64,000 bases of DNA from Hevea brasiliensis (taxonomy: Eukaryota > Streptophyta > Magnoliopsida > Malpighiales > Euphorbiaceae): positions 13,432,388 through 13,496,387 of the forward strand of contig NC_079505.1 of NCBI RefSeq assembly GCF_030052815.1. Direction: 5' to 3'. Within the stretch, counting starts at the first letter, position 1; every line of letters begins with the position of its first letter. The notes beneath the pieces are model-generated. The model worked only from the letters and a program-made list of their open reading frames with translations, made no database searches and was not told the origin of the DNA. Made by a program: the position numbers and the translations under genes. Shown piece after piece: positions 35,115 through 47,309 of the stretch.

Positions 35115-38100
35115 TGTAATGTCCTCGCTGTAGGTAGTCCGTACATTTTACTGTTCTGACGACTAATGTCTGTTCGGACAGTCAAAATGTCTGGAACTAC
35201 ACGTAAACTATAGTGAGGAGGCATAAATTGAAGAAATAAATATTAATAAAATATAGGAAAAATTTAGAGAAAAATAAATTAAAGTTTAGAGAATTTATAA
35301 ATTGGTATAAAATAATAAAAATAACCCAATGAGCACCATGAAAGGCATTTTGGTCATTTTACCTCTAGAGGTGAATTTTGACTTAAATGTCAAATTAAAA
35401 TTTGGAAATAGAATAATTAACATAAATTAATTTTATGAATTTGAATTTGGAAAATGGGAAGAGAAAGAAAAGAAAAGGAAAGAAAAGAAAAGAAAGGAAA
35501 ATAAAAAGACTTATGGCATTTAAAGAAAAAAAAATAAGCTTATGAAAATTTAAAACAAAATTAAGTACAATAAAAAAATATAAATATATAAGCCACATAA
35601 GACAAACCCCAACCACCTTCCTCTTCTTCCTCCACTTCTTCTATCTCTCCCTCTCCCTTGTGCTGCCCACCTTGCCCCTCAAGTCCTCCATTGATATTCA
35701 AGCTCCAAGCTTGATTTCCCAAGCTTTCACTCACCAAAACCCATAACACTCTTCATTAAAAATACTCCCCACACCCTAAGGAAGCTATAGATACCAAAAA
35801 GAAGCAAGAAAAGTGAAGTTTAACAAGTTACAAAAAAAGGTTAGTGCTCAAAACTCTTAATCTCTTCTTTAAGCATGAAAATCATGCTAAACTAAGTGAA
35901 GATTTACATGAAATTAAAAAGAAAAATTTGGGAAAGAAATTCTTGAATTTGGAAGCCCTAGAGGAACCATGAAAATGATGGATTTTGTTGGTTTTAGTTT
36001 AGTTAGGGAAGTTAATTAACAAGGTATGATATGTGGGAATTGATTTTATGGTTATATATATGCATTCGATGTTTGAAATTAGGGTTGTGCACTTAAAATT
36101 GAGGATTTTGTGATATTTTTGAATTTGACCTAATTGTGTTGAGATTGATGATAATAGAAGTGACATGTATGTTTATTTGGAGTTTGGAGAAGGTGGAGAT
36201 TAAATTTTGGGAGTGTCAAATTTCTGCAGGTTGGGACTCAATGAGTCCAGTGTGTTTGTTGAACCCTAACTGACAATGTGTGACTCCAATTGGTATGAGG
36301 GCAATTGGAGGTGTTTTGGGACATCCAAACCTTCATTTTTCAAGAAGAAACCCTGCCCAAATTCTATCAAAATCATGACCAATTCTCTGCCCAAACCTGG
36401 ATGACCAAACACTGCCAACCTAGAAAATGACCAAGTAAACAGTACGTGTTCATTTGGTCATAACTCTCTCTATACTTGTCCAAATGACCTAAAATTTCAT
36501 CAAAGGAAAGTTTAGACATAGGGCTACACTTTTCCTGAAGACCACTTAACCCAGTTTTGCCTTTAACCAATTTAAATTGTTAGCACAAGTTTAGTAACTA
36601 AAACTGCCAACCCAGAAAATGACCAAATGAGTCATAACTCTCTCTATACTGGTCCAAATGACCTAAAATTTCATCAATGGAAATTTTAGACATAGGGATA
36701 CACTTTTCATGAAGACCACTTAACCCAGTTTTGCCTTTAACCAATTTAAATTGTTAGCACAATTTTAGTCACTAAAACTGCCAACCCAGAAAATTGGCAA
36801 ATGAACAGTACATGTTCATTTGGTCATAACTCTCTCTATACTGATCCAAATGACCTAAAATTTCATCAATAAAAAGTTTAGACATAGGGATACACTTTTC
36901 ATGAAGACCACTTAACCCAGTTTTGCCTTTAACCAATTCAACTTGTTAGCACAATTTGGGTCACTAAAACTGCCAAACCAGAAAATGACCAAATGAATAG
37001 TACATGTTCATTTGGTCATAACTCTCTCTATACTAGTCCAAATGACCTAAAATTTCATCAATGGAACGCTTAGACATAGGGATACACTTTTCATGAAGAC
37101 CACTTGACCCAGTTTTGCCTTTAACCAAATCAAATTGTTAGCACAAGTTTAGTCACTAAAACTGCCAACCTAGAAAATTGTCCCAAAATACTATTCCTTT
37201 GGTATTTTGATCATAACTTGAGTTCCATAACCCCAAATTCAGTGATTCAAAAACTGAAATTCAAGTTTAAACATAGAGGAGCAATTGTTATGAAGGAAGT
37301 ATGACTAAATAGATATCCTAACTTAGTCAAATTCCTAGATAAAAATAACACATCAATATGAACCTAAAGAAAGGTTCATGGGAAAAAAATACTATATAGG
37401 ATAATTAAAATACTCATAAGGAAAATTAAATATTAAAAATGATATGAATATGTAAATTAGGACTAATGTCCTATTAATATGAAATTAATAGTACCAATAA
37501 ACAGTACTAGAAATTAGTAATAGTGAATAGTGTTAAATTAATTAAAAATGTTTAATTGCCCATAGTATACCTAGACTTATTTATTTAGTTTGGATAAATT
37601 GGTATACCAATTAGGGACTACAGATAGCAGTATTGCCTACCGAGAAAATCATGAACTGACAATATATGTCTGGTATGATTATTCTACAGGCTATATGCCT
37701 ACTTACTGGCCATTGTGCCTACTTTATTTATGGCTTTACAAGCCTGCCAGCTGGTCTCATGCCCGACAGCTGGCCTCGTGCCTAATGGACGTATACTGGA
37801 TAGACATATGGTTGTCTAACCAGTATACACCCGTGCATCCAGTTTTATAATTTGTTATAGGTTTCTTGGGCACTGATAAAAAATTAATTAAGACTTAAAA
37901 CACAATAAGTAATCATAAAAGATCCCGATAATGTTAATTATTTCCAAAGAGTAACAAAAATATAAAAGACCCAGAAATTATGAGTTGCAGATATTATTTC
38001 AAATGTTAAATTATTGTTATTATAAATTATGCACCACTAAGCATTATGCTTAGCGCGTTGGTTTTCCATCGCGTAGGTACTGGAGATCACCGCGATGAAG

Positions 38101-38628
38101 CAGTGATGGTCTGTGAGCTCTGATCAGATCTGCCATTGTTCAAAGTCACCTCACCGGTCTTTTGTATTTTGGTAGGGCCCATGTATAGACTAGTATTTTG
38201 GTTCATTATGTTTAGTCATGATGTAATTACTAGTTTATGATGTATTTCATTTTGGACTTGAAATGAAAACTTATAATTTATTATCTATGAATTTCCATAT
38301 CAATGCAATAGATGACACTTCATTTTGAGATCTCATAAATAGTTGTGAATGATATGATTAAAGAGAATATGATATGGAAATATGTGAGATGACTATGAAT
38401 ATGTTAACAGGTGATAGTGGAACCCGCCAGATGCTAATAAAATAGAGGAAGATCTGTCCGGGTCTCCACAGAAATAAGATATAAAAAAAAAAATATTCTA
38501 CACATAAATTACCTGATTTAAATGACATTAAAATTTACAATAGACATGACAAGACAAGATAGGGTGCTCCAGCGTCGAATGTGGCACTTCTTGCTCGGCT
38601 ATACAATAGACGGGTAAGGGGCGTCACA
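35115..38628 (+). repeat. LTR of gypsy chromovirus (left/middle), 3514 bp
   Basis: It begins TGTAATGTCCTCGCTGTAGG just after a polypurine tract and ends GGGGCGTCACA just before the primer site. It is homologous to 43446-47309. It has a purine-rich AAGAAAAGAAAGG stretch (35458-35500) and a minisatellite (36405-37185) with about four units. Confidence 0.9.
36405..37185 (+). repeat. Minisatellite in left LTR, about 4 units of 174-192 bp
   Basis: The GACATAGGG core recurs at 36515, 36689, 36881 and 37073. Each unit also has TCATAACTCTCTCTATACT, CCAAATGACCTAAAATTTCA and ACTGCCAACCCAGAAAATGA. Confidence 0.93.
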
Positions 38629-38633
38629 TTTAG

Positions 38634-38645
38634 TGGTATCAGAGC
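38634..38645 (+). promoter_or_regulatory. Initiator-Met tRNA primer-binding site of gypsy element
   Basis: TGGTATCAGAGC lies 5 bases after the LTR end at 38628. This is the standard plant retrotransposon primer site. Confidence 0.9.
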
Positions 38646-38774
38646 AGAGGTTTAGGCGGTCCTAGACCTAAATAGTTAGAAATAGATAGAGTGCATCACA
38701 TGCATGGGCCTTTAAATAGAGTCTAGGTGGCACTAATGCAGATCTGTTTCTTTGTCTGTTTTTTTTTAGGATCG

Positions 38775-39917
38775 ATGGCATCTGATCCTTCAGAGCACGG
38801 ACCTCCAGAACCGATAGAGGAGGAAGTAGAGAGTCACGCACCTGCTCCTAGTCGGGGGAGAAGTGGTAGTAGAGCAGAGTCATCTCGAGGTACTGTGAGT
38901 AGAGCACAGCAGGCCTTTTATGAACAGATGACACAACTGTTCCGTCAGATCACTGGAGCCATTCCCCAACCACAGCCACCTCCACCTCCACAGCCACAGC
39001 CACAGCCACCACCACCACCACCACCTGTACAGCTACCTCCACCCCTACAGCCGCAACTTGTATACAGATCTCCACTAGAGAGACTGCGAAAGTATGGAGC
39101 AGTTGACTTCAGAGGCAAGAGGGATGATGATCCAGCCGCAGCAGAATATTGGCTGGAGAGGACAGAGAGGGTATTGCAGCAGTTGCACTGCACCCCAGAG
39201 CAGCAGTTGGAGTGTGCTCTGTCACTGCTACAGGAGGATGCATATAGATGGTGGGTGATAGTATCTAGAGTGGTACAGCCTGCATAGATCACTTAGGATG
39301 TCGTTCTGGCTGAATTCAGAAAGAAATACATCAGTCATGTGTACTTAGAGGCCAAAAGGAGAGAATTCCTGGCACTGAGACAGAGGCAGCTGACAGTCTC
39401 CAAATATGAGCAAGAATTCATGAGACTTAGTGAATATGCATTGGAGTTGATGCCAACAGAGGTTGATAAATGTAGAAGATTTGAGGACAGACTGAATGAC
39501 AACATCAGGTTGATAGTGACATCTCACTACTTCATAAATTTCTCTCTGTTGATAGCATCAGCCCTTGATGTGGAGAGGGTCAGAAACAAAGAGCAGTGCA
39601 GAAAGGATAGGCAACGCAAGAGGGGTTCTGGGTCTGGTGAGTCCGGTTCAGCAGACACGAGTAGTAAGAGACCCAAGGAGTCTCAGGGTCAGACTCAGGG
39701 TCGGGGCAAAAAACAGAAGTCTCGTTTTGCTCCAAGAAGAGGAGGAGGACATTCTGGTGCATCAGTGGGTAGTTCACCAGGTGCAGCTACACGGGGATCA
39801 GCCCTACCACCTACTTGTGTACATTATGGTAGACCCCACAGAGGAGAGTGCAGATTGTTAACAGGTGGATGTTTCAGATGTGGGTCCACGGATCACTTCC
39901 TGAAGGATTGTCCATAG
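38775..39917 (+). pseudogene. gypsy gag with CCHC zinc knuckle, two internal stops
   Basis: The likely start is ATG at 38775 (MASDPSEHGP). A Pro/Gln-rich stretch (about 38967-39045) is followed by the gag core (LRKYGAVDFRGKRDDDPAAA, YWLERTERVLQQLHCTPEQQ, EFLALRQRQLTVSKYEQEFM), a basic linker, and the zinc knuckle CFRCGSTDHFLKDC (about 39870-39911). TAG stops at 39285 and 39294 interrupt the core in the same frame, and TAG at 39915 ends this part. All later domains up to 42550 keep this frame, so gag and pol were one polyprotein. Confidence 0.88.
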
Positions 39918-39950
39918 AGGAACACTAGTGCTCCCATTGCTCCACCTCAG

Positions 39951-42104
39951 ATGGAGAGGTCTGCCCCAGTAGCACATAGGGGTAGAAGACCTGTGAGGCC
40001 TGATACAACTGGTACATCACAGAGGCCTACTGCAGAGACAGTGCAGAGGCAAGAGACTAGGGTAGCACCACGTGCTTATGCTATGAGAGATCAAGATGAG
40101 CCAAAACCAGCTGATTTCATTAGAGGTACATTTTCTTTTTATGACTTACTAGTATGTGCATTGATTGATCCGGTTTCCACACATTCATATGTGTGTATCA
40201 CACCACCAGTTGATAGAGGGGTACATGCAGAGGAGCTAGAGGAGGACATATAAGTCACAAACCCTTTAGGCCATAGTGTCATGGTGAAAAGGGTCTATAA
40301 GGGTTGTCCTCTGAAGATATAAGGGTATAAGTTTTTAGCTGACTTGATTGAGCTACCATTCCATGAGTTCGATGTGATATTGGGTATGGACTGGTTATCA
40401 CGTCATCAGGCGATGGTAGATTATCGGCTAAAGAGGATGTCACTACAGACAGTAGATGGGGATGAGGTTACAATTGTGGGTGAAGGAACGGGTTATCTTT
40501 CCACCATCATATCAGCCACAACAGCCAGGAGATTGATAAGAAAGGGCTGTGAGGCTTTCTTAGCACATGTGGTTGATACCAGGAAGACTAGCCCAAGCAT
40601 GCAGGAGATCCCCACTGTATGTGATTTTTCGGATGTGTTTTCGGAAGAGTTGCTGGGGTTGCCACCCAATAGAGAGGTGGAGTTTGCTATAGAGGTTATG
40701 CCGGGTACTGCGCCAATGTCCATTGCTTCATATAGGATGGCACCTACTGAACTGAGAGAGTTGAAAGTTCAGTTACAGGAGCTACTAGACAAGGGCTTCA
40801 TACGCCCTAGTATGTCACCCTGGGGAGCACCAGTGCTATTTTTGAAGAAGAAGGACGGTACCTTTCGGCTATGTATAGACTACCAGCAGCTGAATAAGGT
40901 GACTGTGAAAAACAAATACCCTTTACTTAGGGTAGATGACCTGTTTGATCAGTTGAGGGGAGTTGGAGTATTCTCCAAGATAGATCTCAGATCAGGCTAT
41001 CACCAGTTGAGAGTGAAGGAGACAAATGTTCCTAAAACTGCTTTCAGGACCCGATATGGACACTATGAGTTCCTAGTGATGCCATTTGGGCTAACAAATG
41101 CACCAGCAGCTTTTATGGATCTAATGAACTGCATCTTTCATCCCTACTTGGATCGATTTGTTGTGGTCTTTATAGATGATATATTGGTGTATTCTAAGAA
41201 CCGAGAGGAGCATGATGAACACTTGAGAGTAGTACTACAGACACTGCGAGAAAAACAGTTGTATGCCAAGTTATCCAAGTGTGACTTCTGGTTGGATGAG
41301 ATATTCTTTCTTGGACACATTGTGTCAGCAGATGGAATTAGGATAGATTCAAGGAAGATTGAAGCAATAGTTGAATGGAAGCCTCCCAGAAATGTAACAG
41401 AAGTCAGAAGCTTTTTGGGGTTAGCTGGATACTACAGGAGAATTGTGAAGGGATTTTCCCTTATAGCAGCCCCACTGACTAAGTTACTGCATAAGAATGC
41501 AAAGTTTGACTGGAATGATAAATGTCAAACCATCTTTGAGAAGCTGAAGGCTATGCTTACAGAAGCTCCAGTGTTGACACAGCTAGAGTCAGAGAAAGAC
41601 TATGTGATCTATAGTGATGCCTCTCACAATGGGCTTGGGTGTGTTCTGATGCAGGAAGGGAAAGTAGTTGCCTATGCTTCTAGATAGCTAAGGCCACATG
41701 AAAAGAACTACCCAACTCATGATCTGGAATTGGCAGCAATAATATTTGCATTGAATATATGCAGGCATTACCTATATGGTGAGAAGTGTTACATCTGCAC
41801 TGATCACAAGAGTCTAAAGTACTTGCCAACTCAGAAGAAACTCAATCTGAGACAGAGGAGATGGATTGAATTCCTTAAAGACTATGACTGTGTGATCGAC
41901 TACCATCCTGGGAAAGCAAATATAGTGGCTGATGCCCTAAGCAGGAAGTCCATGATGGCTTTGAGAGCATTGAATGCTCGGTTGTCTTTAGCACAGGATG
42001 GGGTACTTTTGGCTGAGTTGTGTGTAAAGCCAAGTTTGTTACAGCAAATACAAGAAGAACAGTTAAGTGATAAAAAGTTGCTAACTGTTATAGGCAGAAC
42101 TTAA
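39951..42104 (+). pseudogene. gypsy protease, reverse transcriptase and RNase H, broken
   Basis: In frame with gag. The protease (about 40120-40410) has ALIDPVSTHSYV, where the usual D-S/T-G active site is changed to D-P-V, and later [13 protein letters not shown] motifs run from 40740: [50 protein letters not shown], the catalytic [11 protein letters not shown] (about 41163-41195), and [11 protein letters not shown]. RNase H begins [19 protein letters not shown] (about 41599) and continues after TAG at 41685 ([21 protein letters not shown]). Stops at 40251, 40320, 41685 and 42102 interrupt it. RT and RNase H catalytic residues look intact, protease does not. Confidence 0.87.
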
Positions 42105-42128
42105 GAGGAGAAGGAAACTGATTATGAG

Positions 42129-43416
42129 TTGAAAGGAGATGGGTGCCTGTACTATAAAGGCAGAATATGTGTACCAAGAGATGAGGAACTGAAGAAGAAT
42201 ATCTTGAAAGAGGCGTACAGTAGCTTCCATGCTATGCACCCAGGAAGTACCAAGATGTACCAAGACCTGAAAACACATTATTGGTGGCCTGGAATGAAGA
42301 AAGAGATTGGTGATTTTGTGACTAGATGTTTGACATGCCAGCAGGTTAAGGCTGAGCATCAAGTCCCATCAGGGTTGCTGCAACCTATATCCATACCAGA
42401 ATGGAAATGGGACCGCGTTACCATGGATTTTGTGACTGGGCTACCATTGACACAGAGGAAGCATGATACTATATGGGTGATTGTGGATAGATTGACCAAG
42501 TCAGCTCATTTCCTACTAGTTAGAACCAACTACTCATTAGATCATATTTGACCGAGACCCGAGATTTACTTCAAGGTTTTGGAAGAGGCTACAGGAGTCT
42601 TTAGGCACTCGACTACACTTCAGTACGGCTTTTCATCCACAGATGGATGGACAGTCAGAACGGGTGATTCAGGTATTGGAGGATATGTTGAGAAGCTGCA
42701 TCATTGATTTTGAAGGAAGTTGGGAGAAATATCTTCCTTTGGTAGAGTTTGCTTACAACAACAGCTACCAAGCCAGTATAAAAATGGCTCCATATGAAGC
42801 GTTGTATGGGAGGAGATGTAGAACTCCCTTATGCTGGACAGAAATGGGTGAGGAGAAAATAGTGGGCCCAGATTTAGTGAGATAGACAGAGGAAAAAGTA
42901 AAACTCATCAGAGAGAATTTGAAAGTCTCCTCGGACAGACAGAAGTCATATGCCGACCTGAGGAGAAAGGATATAGAGTATGAGGTTGGCGATAAGGTGT
43001 TTCTTAAGGTATCACCTTGGAAGAAAGTGCTAAGATTTGGTAAGAAGGGTAAGTTGAGCCCTAGGTTTATTGGTCCATACGATGTTATTGAGCGTGTGGG
43101 TCCAGAAGCCTACAGGCTAGCTTTACCACCTGAGTTGGATAAGATCCACAGTGTATTCCATGTGTCGATGCTCAGGAGATACAGATCAGATCCTTCACAT
43201 GTCATTTCAGCAGAGGAGATAATTGTGCAACCTGATTTGACATATAAAGAAGAACCCGTCAGAATCTTAGCACGGGAAGTGAAAGAACTCAGAAACAAGA
43301 GGATCCTACTAGTGAAAGTCTTGTGGAGACACCACAACACAAAAGAGGCGACATGGGAGAGCGAGGAGACAATGAGGCAGCAGTTCCCTCAGCTCTTCAC
43401 ATTAGGTAAATTTTGA
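42129..43416 (+). pseudogene. gypsy integrase with C-terminal chromodomain-like region, broken
   Basis: An HHCC zinc-binding part (HAMHPGSTKMYQDLKTHYWW, TRCLTCQQVKAEH) and the first catalytic-core block (WDRVTMDFVTGLP) run to about 42550. There part of the core is missing and the frame shifts. The sequence resumes with the second catalytic Asp region (about 42551), FHPQMDGQSERVIQVLEDML, and the block around the catalytic Glu (MAPYEALYGRRCRTPL). A TAG at 42883 follows, then the GPY-type motif and a chromodomain-like end (VKVLWRHHNTKEATWESEE). In active relatives this end directs insertion to chromatin marks. This copy cannot make an integrase. Confidence 0.86.
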
Positions 43417-43432
43417 GGACAAAATTATTATT

Positions 43433-43445
43433 AGAGGGGAAGAAT
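43433..43445 (+). promoter_or_regulatory. Polypurine tract of gypsy element
   Basis: AGAGGGGAAGAAT directly before the 3' LTR. The same tract precedes the other LTR at 35102-35114. Confidence 0.85.
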
Positions 43446-46400
43446 TGTAACGCCCTCGCCGTAGGTAGTCCGTACATTTTACTGTTCTGACGACTAATGT
43501 CTGTTCGGACAGTCAAAATGTCTGGAACTACACCTAAACTATAGTGAGGAGGCATAAATTGAAGAAATAAATATTAAGAAAATATAGGAAAAATTTAGAG
43601 AAAAATAAATTAAAGTTTAGAGAATTTATAAATTGGTATAAAATAATAAAAATAACCCGATGAGCACCATGAAAGGCATTTTGGTCATTTTACCCCTAGA
43701 GGTGAATTTTCGCTTAAATGTCAAATTAAAATTTAGAAATAGAATAATTAACATAAATTAATTTTATGAATTTGAATTTGGAAAATGGGAAGAGAAAGAA
43801 AAGAAAAGGAAAGAAAAGAAAAGAAAGGAAAATAAAAAGACTTATGGCATTTAAAGAAAAGAAAAATAAGCTTATGAAAATTTAAAACAAAATTAAGTAC
43901 AATAAAAAAATATAAATATATAAGCCACATAAGACAAACCCCAACCACCTTCCTCTTCTTCCTCCACTTCTTCACGCTCTCCCTCTCCCTTGTGCCGCCC
44001 ACCTTGCCCCTCAAGTCCTCCATTGATATTCAAGCTCCAAGCTTGATTTCCCAAGCTTTCACTCACCAAAACCCATAACACTCTTCATTAAAAATACTCC
44101 CCACACCCTAAGGAAGCTATAGATACCAAAAAGAAGCAAGGAAAGTGAAGTTTAACAAGTTACAAAAAAAGGTTAGTGGTCAAAACTCTTAATCTCTTTT
44201 TTAAGCATGAAAATCATGCTAAACTAAGTGAAGATTTATATGAAATTAAAAAGAAAATTTTGGGAAAGAAATCCTTGAATTTGGCAGCCCTAGAGGAACC
44301 ATGAAAATGATGGATTTTGTTAGTTTTAGTTTAGTTAGGGAAGTTAATTACCAAGGTATGATATGTGGGAATTGATTTCATGGTTATATATATGCATTTG
44401 ATGTTTGAAATTAGGGTTGTGCACTTGAAATTGAGGATTTTGTGGTATTTTTGAATTTTACCTAATTTTGTTGAGATTGATGATAATAGAAGTGACATGT
44501 ATGTTTATTTGGAGTTTGGAGAAGGTGGAAATTAAATTTTGGGAGTGTCAAATTTCTGCAGGTTGGGACTCAATGAGTCCAGTGTGTTTGTTGAACCCTA
44601 ACTGACAATGTGTGACTCCAATTGGTATGAGGGCAATTGGAGGTGTTTTGGGACATCCAAACCTTCATTTTTCAAGAAGAAACCCTGCCCAAATTCTATC
44701 AAAATCATGACCAATTCTCTGCCCAAACCTGGATGACCAAACACTGCCAACCCAGAAAATGACCAAGTACACAGTACGTGTTCATTTGGTCATAACTCCC
44801 TCCATACTGGTCCAAATGACCTAAAATTTCATCAATGGAAAGTTTAGACATAGGGATACACTTTTCATGAAGACCACTTAACCCAGTTTTGCCTTTAACC
44901 AATTTAAATTGTTAGCACAAGTTTAGCCACTAAAACTGCCAACCCAGAAAATGACCAAATGAACAGTACGTGTTCATTTGGTCATAACTCTCTCTATACT
45001 GGTCCAAATGACCTAAAATTTCATCAATGGAAATTTTAGACATAGGGCTACACTTTTCATGACGACCACTTAACCCAGTTTTACTTTTAACCAATTTAAA
45101 TTGTTAGCACAAGTTTAGTCACTAAAACTGCCAACCCAGAAAATGACCAAATGAACAGCACGTGTTCATTTGGTCATAACTCTCTCTATACTAGTCCAAA
45201 TAACCTAAAATTTCATCAATAGAAAGTTTAGACATAGGGCTACACTTTTCATGAAGACCACTTAACCCAGTTTTTCCTTTAACCAATTCAACTTGTTAGC
45301 ACAATTTGGGTCACTAAAACTGCCAACCCAGAAAATGACCAAATGACCTGTTCATTTGGTCATATAACTCTCTCTATACTGGTCCAAATGACCTAAAATT
45401 TCATCAATGGAAAGCTTATACATAGGGCTACACTTTTCATGAAGACCACTTGACCCATTTTTTCCTTTAACCAATTCAACTTGTTAGCACAAGTTGGGTC
45501 ACTAAAACTGCCAACCCAGAAAATGACCAAATGAATAGTACGTGTTCATTTGGTCATAACTCTCTCTATACTGGTCCAAATGACCTAAAATTTCATCAAT
45601 GGAAAGCTTAGATATAGGGCTACACTTTTCATAAAGAGCACTTGACCCAGTTTTGCCTTTAACCAAAATGAACAGTACGTGTTCATTTGGTCATAACTCT
45701 CTCTATACTGGTCCAAATGACCTAAAATTTCATCAATGGAAAGCTTAGACATAGGGCTACACTTTTCATGAAGACCACTTGACCCAGTTTTGCCTTTAAC
45801 CAAATCAAATTGTTAGCACAAGTTTAGTCACTAAAACTGCCAACCTAGAAAATTGTCCCAAAATACTATTCCTTTGGTATTTTGACCATAACTTGAGTTC
45901 CATAACCCCAAATTCAGTGATTCAAAAACTGAAATTCAAGTTTAAACATAGAGGAGCAATTGTTATGAAGGAAGTGTGACTAAATTGACATCCTAACTTA
46001 GTCAAATTCCTAGATAAAAATAACACATCAACATGAACCTAGAGAAAGGTTCATGGGAAAAAAAATGCTATATAGGATAATTAAAATACTCATAAGGAAA
46101 ATTAAATATTAAAAATGATATGAATATGTAAATTAGGACTAATGTCCTATTACTATGAAATTAATAGTACCAATAACAGTACTAGAAAATAGTAATAGTG
46201 AATAGTGCTAAATTAATTAAAAATGTTTAATTGCCCATAGTATACCTAGACTTATTTATTTAGTTAGGATAAATTAGTATGCCAATTAGGGACTACAGAT
46301 AGCAGTACTGCCTATCGAGAAAATCATGAACTAACAATATATGTCTGGTATGATTGTTCTACAGGCTATATTCCTACTTAATAGCCATTGTGCCTACTTT

Positions 46401-47309
46401 ATTTCTGGCTTTACAAGCCTGACAGCGGGTCTCGTGCCCGACAGCTGGCCTCGTGCCTGACAGACGTATACTGGATAGACATATGGCTGTCTAACCAGTA
46501 TACACCCATGCATCTAGCTTTTATAATTTGTTATAGGTTTCTTGGGCACTGATAAAAAATTAATTAAGACTTAAAATACAATAAGTAATCATAAAAGATC
46601 TCGATAATGTTAATTATTTTCAAAGAGTAACAAAAATATAAAAGACCCAGAAATTATGAATTGCAGATATTATTTCAAATGTTAAATTATTGTTATTATA
46701 AATTATGCACCACTAAGCGTTATGCTTAGCGCGTTGATTTTCCATCGCGTGAGTGCGGAGATCGGTAGCGACAACGCGGCCGGCACTGATGGTGCAGCGT
46801 AACTCGATCGGATCCGCCATTGTCCAGAGTCACCTCACCGGTCTTTTGTATTTTGGTAGGGCCCATGTATAGACTAGTATTTTGGTTCATTATGTTTAGT
46901 CATGATGTAATTACTAGTTTATGATGTATTTCATTTTGGACTTGAAATGAAAACTTATAATTTATTATCTATGAATTTCCATATGAATGCAATAGATGAC
47001 ACTTCATTTTGAGATCTCATAAATAGTTGTGAATGATATGATTAAAGAGAATATGATATGAAAATATGTGAGATGACTATGAATATGTTAACAGGTGATA
47101 GTGGAACCCGCCAGATGCTAATAAAATAGAGGAAGATCTGTCCGGGTCTCCACAGAAATAAGATATAAAAAAAAAATTCTACACATAAATTACCTGATTT
47201 AAATGACATTAAAATTTACAATAGACATGACAAGACAAGATAGGGTGCTCCGGCGCCGAATGTGGCACTTCTTGCTCGGCTATACAATAGATGAGTAAGG
47301 GGCGTCACA
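43446..47309 (+). repeat. 3' LTR of gypsy chromovirus, 3864 bp
   Basis: It begins TGTAACGCCCTCGCCGTAGG and ends GGGGCGTCACA. It is 350 bp longer than the left LTR, mainly because its minisatellite has two more units. It is also changed near 46740-46810, where the left LTR (38070-38140) has a different GC-rich sequence. Confidence 0.9.
44735..45855 (+). repeat. Minisatellite in right LTR, about 6 units
   Basis: The same unit as in the left LTR, with cores at about 44847, 45039, 45231, 45419, 45611 and 45748. The spacing is 192, 192, 188, 192 and then a shortened 137. Confidence 0.93.

Larger units (their letters stand above)
34516..47309 (+). mobile_element. Tekay/Del-type Ty3-gypsy chromovirus array (partial internal - LTR - internal - LTR)
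   Basis: Structure: partial internal 3' end 34516-35114, LTR 35115-38628, internal 38629-43445, LTR 43446-47309. Internal order gag, protease, RT, RNase H, integrase, chromodomain-like end places it among chromoviruses; the large LTRs and C-terminal motif suggest Tekay/Del. The primer site matches initiator-Met tRNA. Both polypurine tracts (35102-35114 and 43433-43445) read AGAGGGGAAGAAT. The two internal parts sharing the middle LTR suggest unequal recombination between LTRs. On the right the LTR joins the duplicated segment at 47310. The left side is broken, so no target duplication can be shown. Confidence 0.87.

Noticed and set aside
36373..36570. Minus-strand frames starting MVKGKTG, also at 44705-44902 and 45585-45803
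   Set aside because: They are repeated because they lie in the LTR minisatellite. No coding signature is present and unit changes do not respect the frame.
36405..37185. CRISPR array
   Set aside because: Units of 174-192 bp without short spacers, inside a plant LTR; this is a minisatellite.
38945..39292. Minus-strand frame rich in Gly and Cys
   Set aside because: It is the antisense of the Pro/Gln-rich part of gag.
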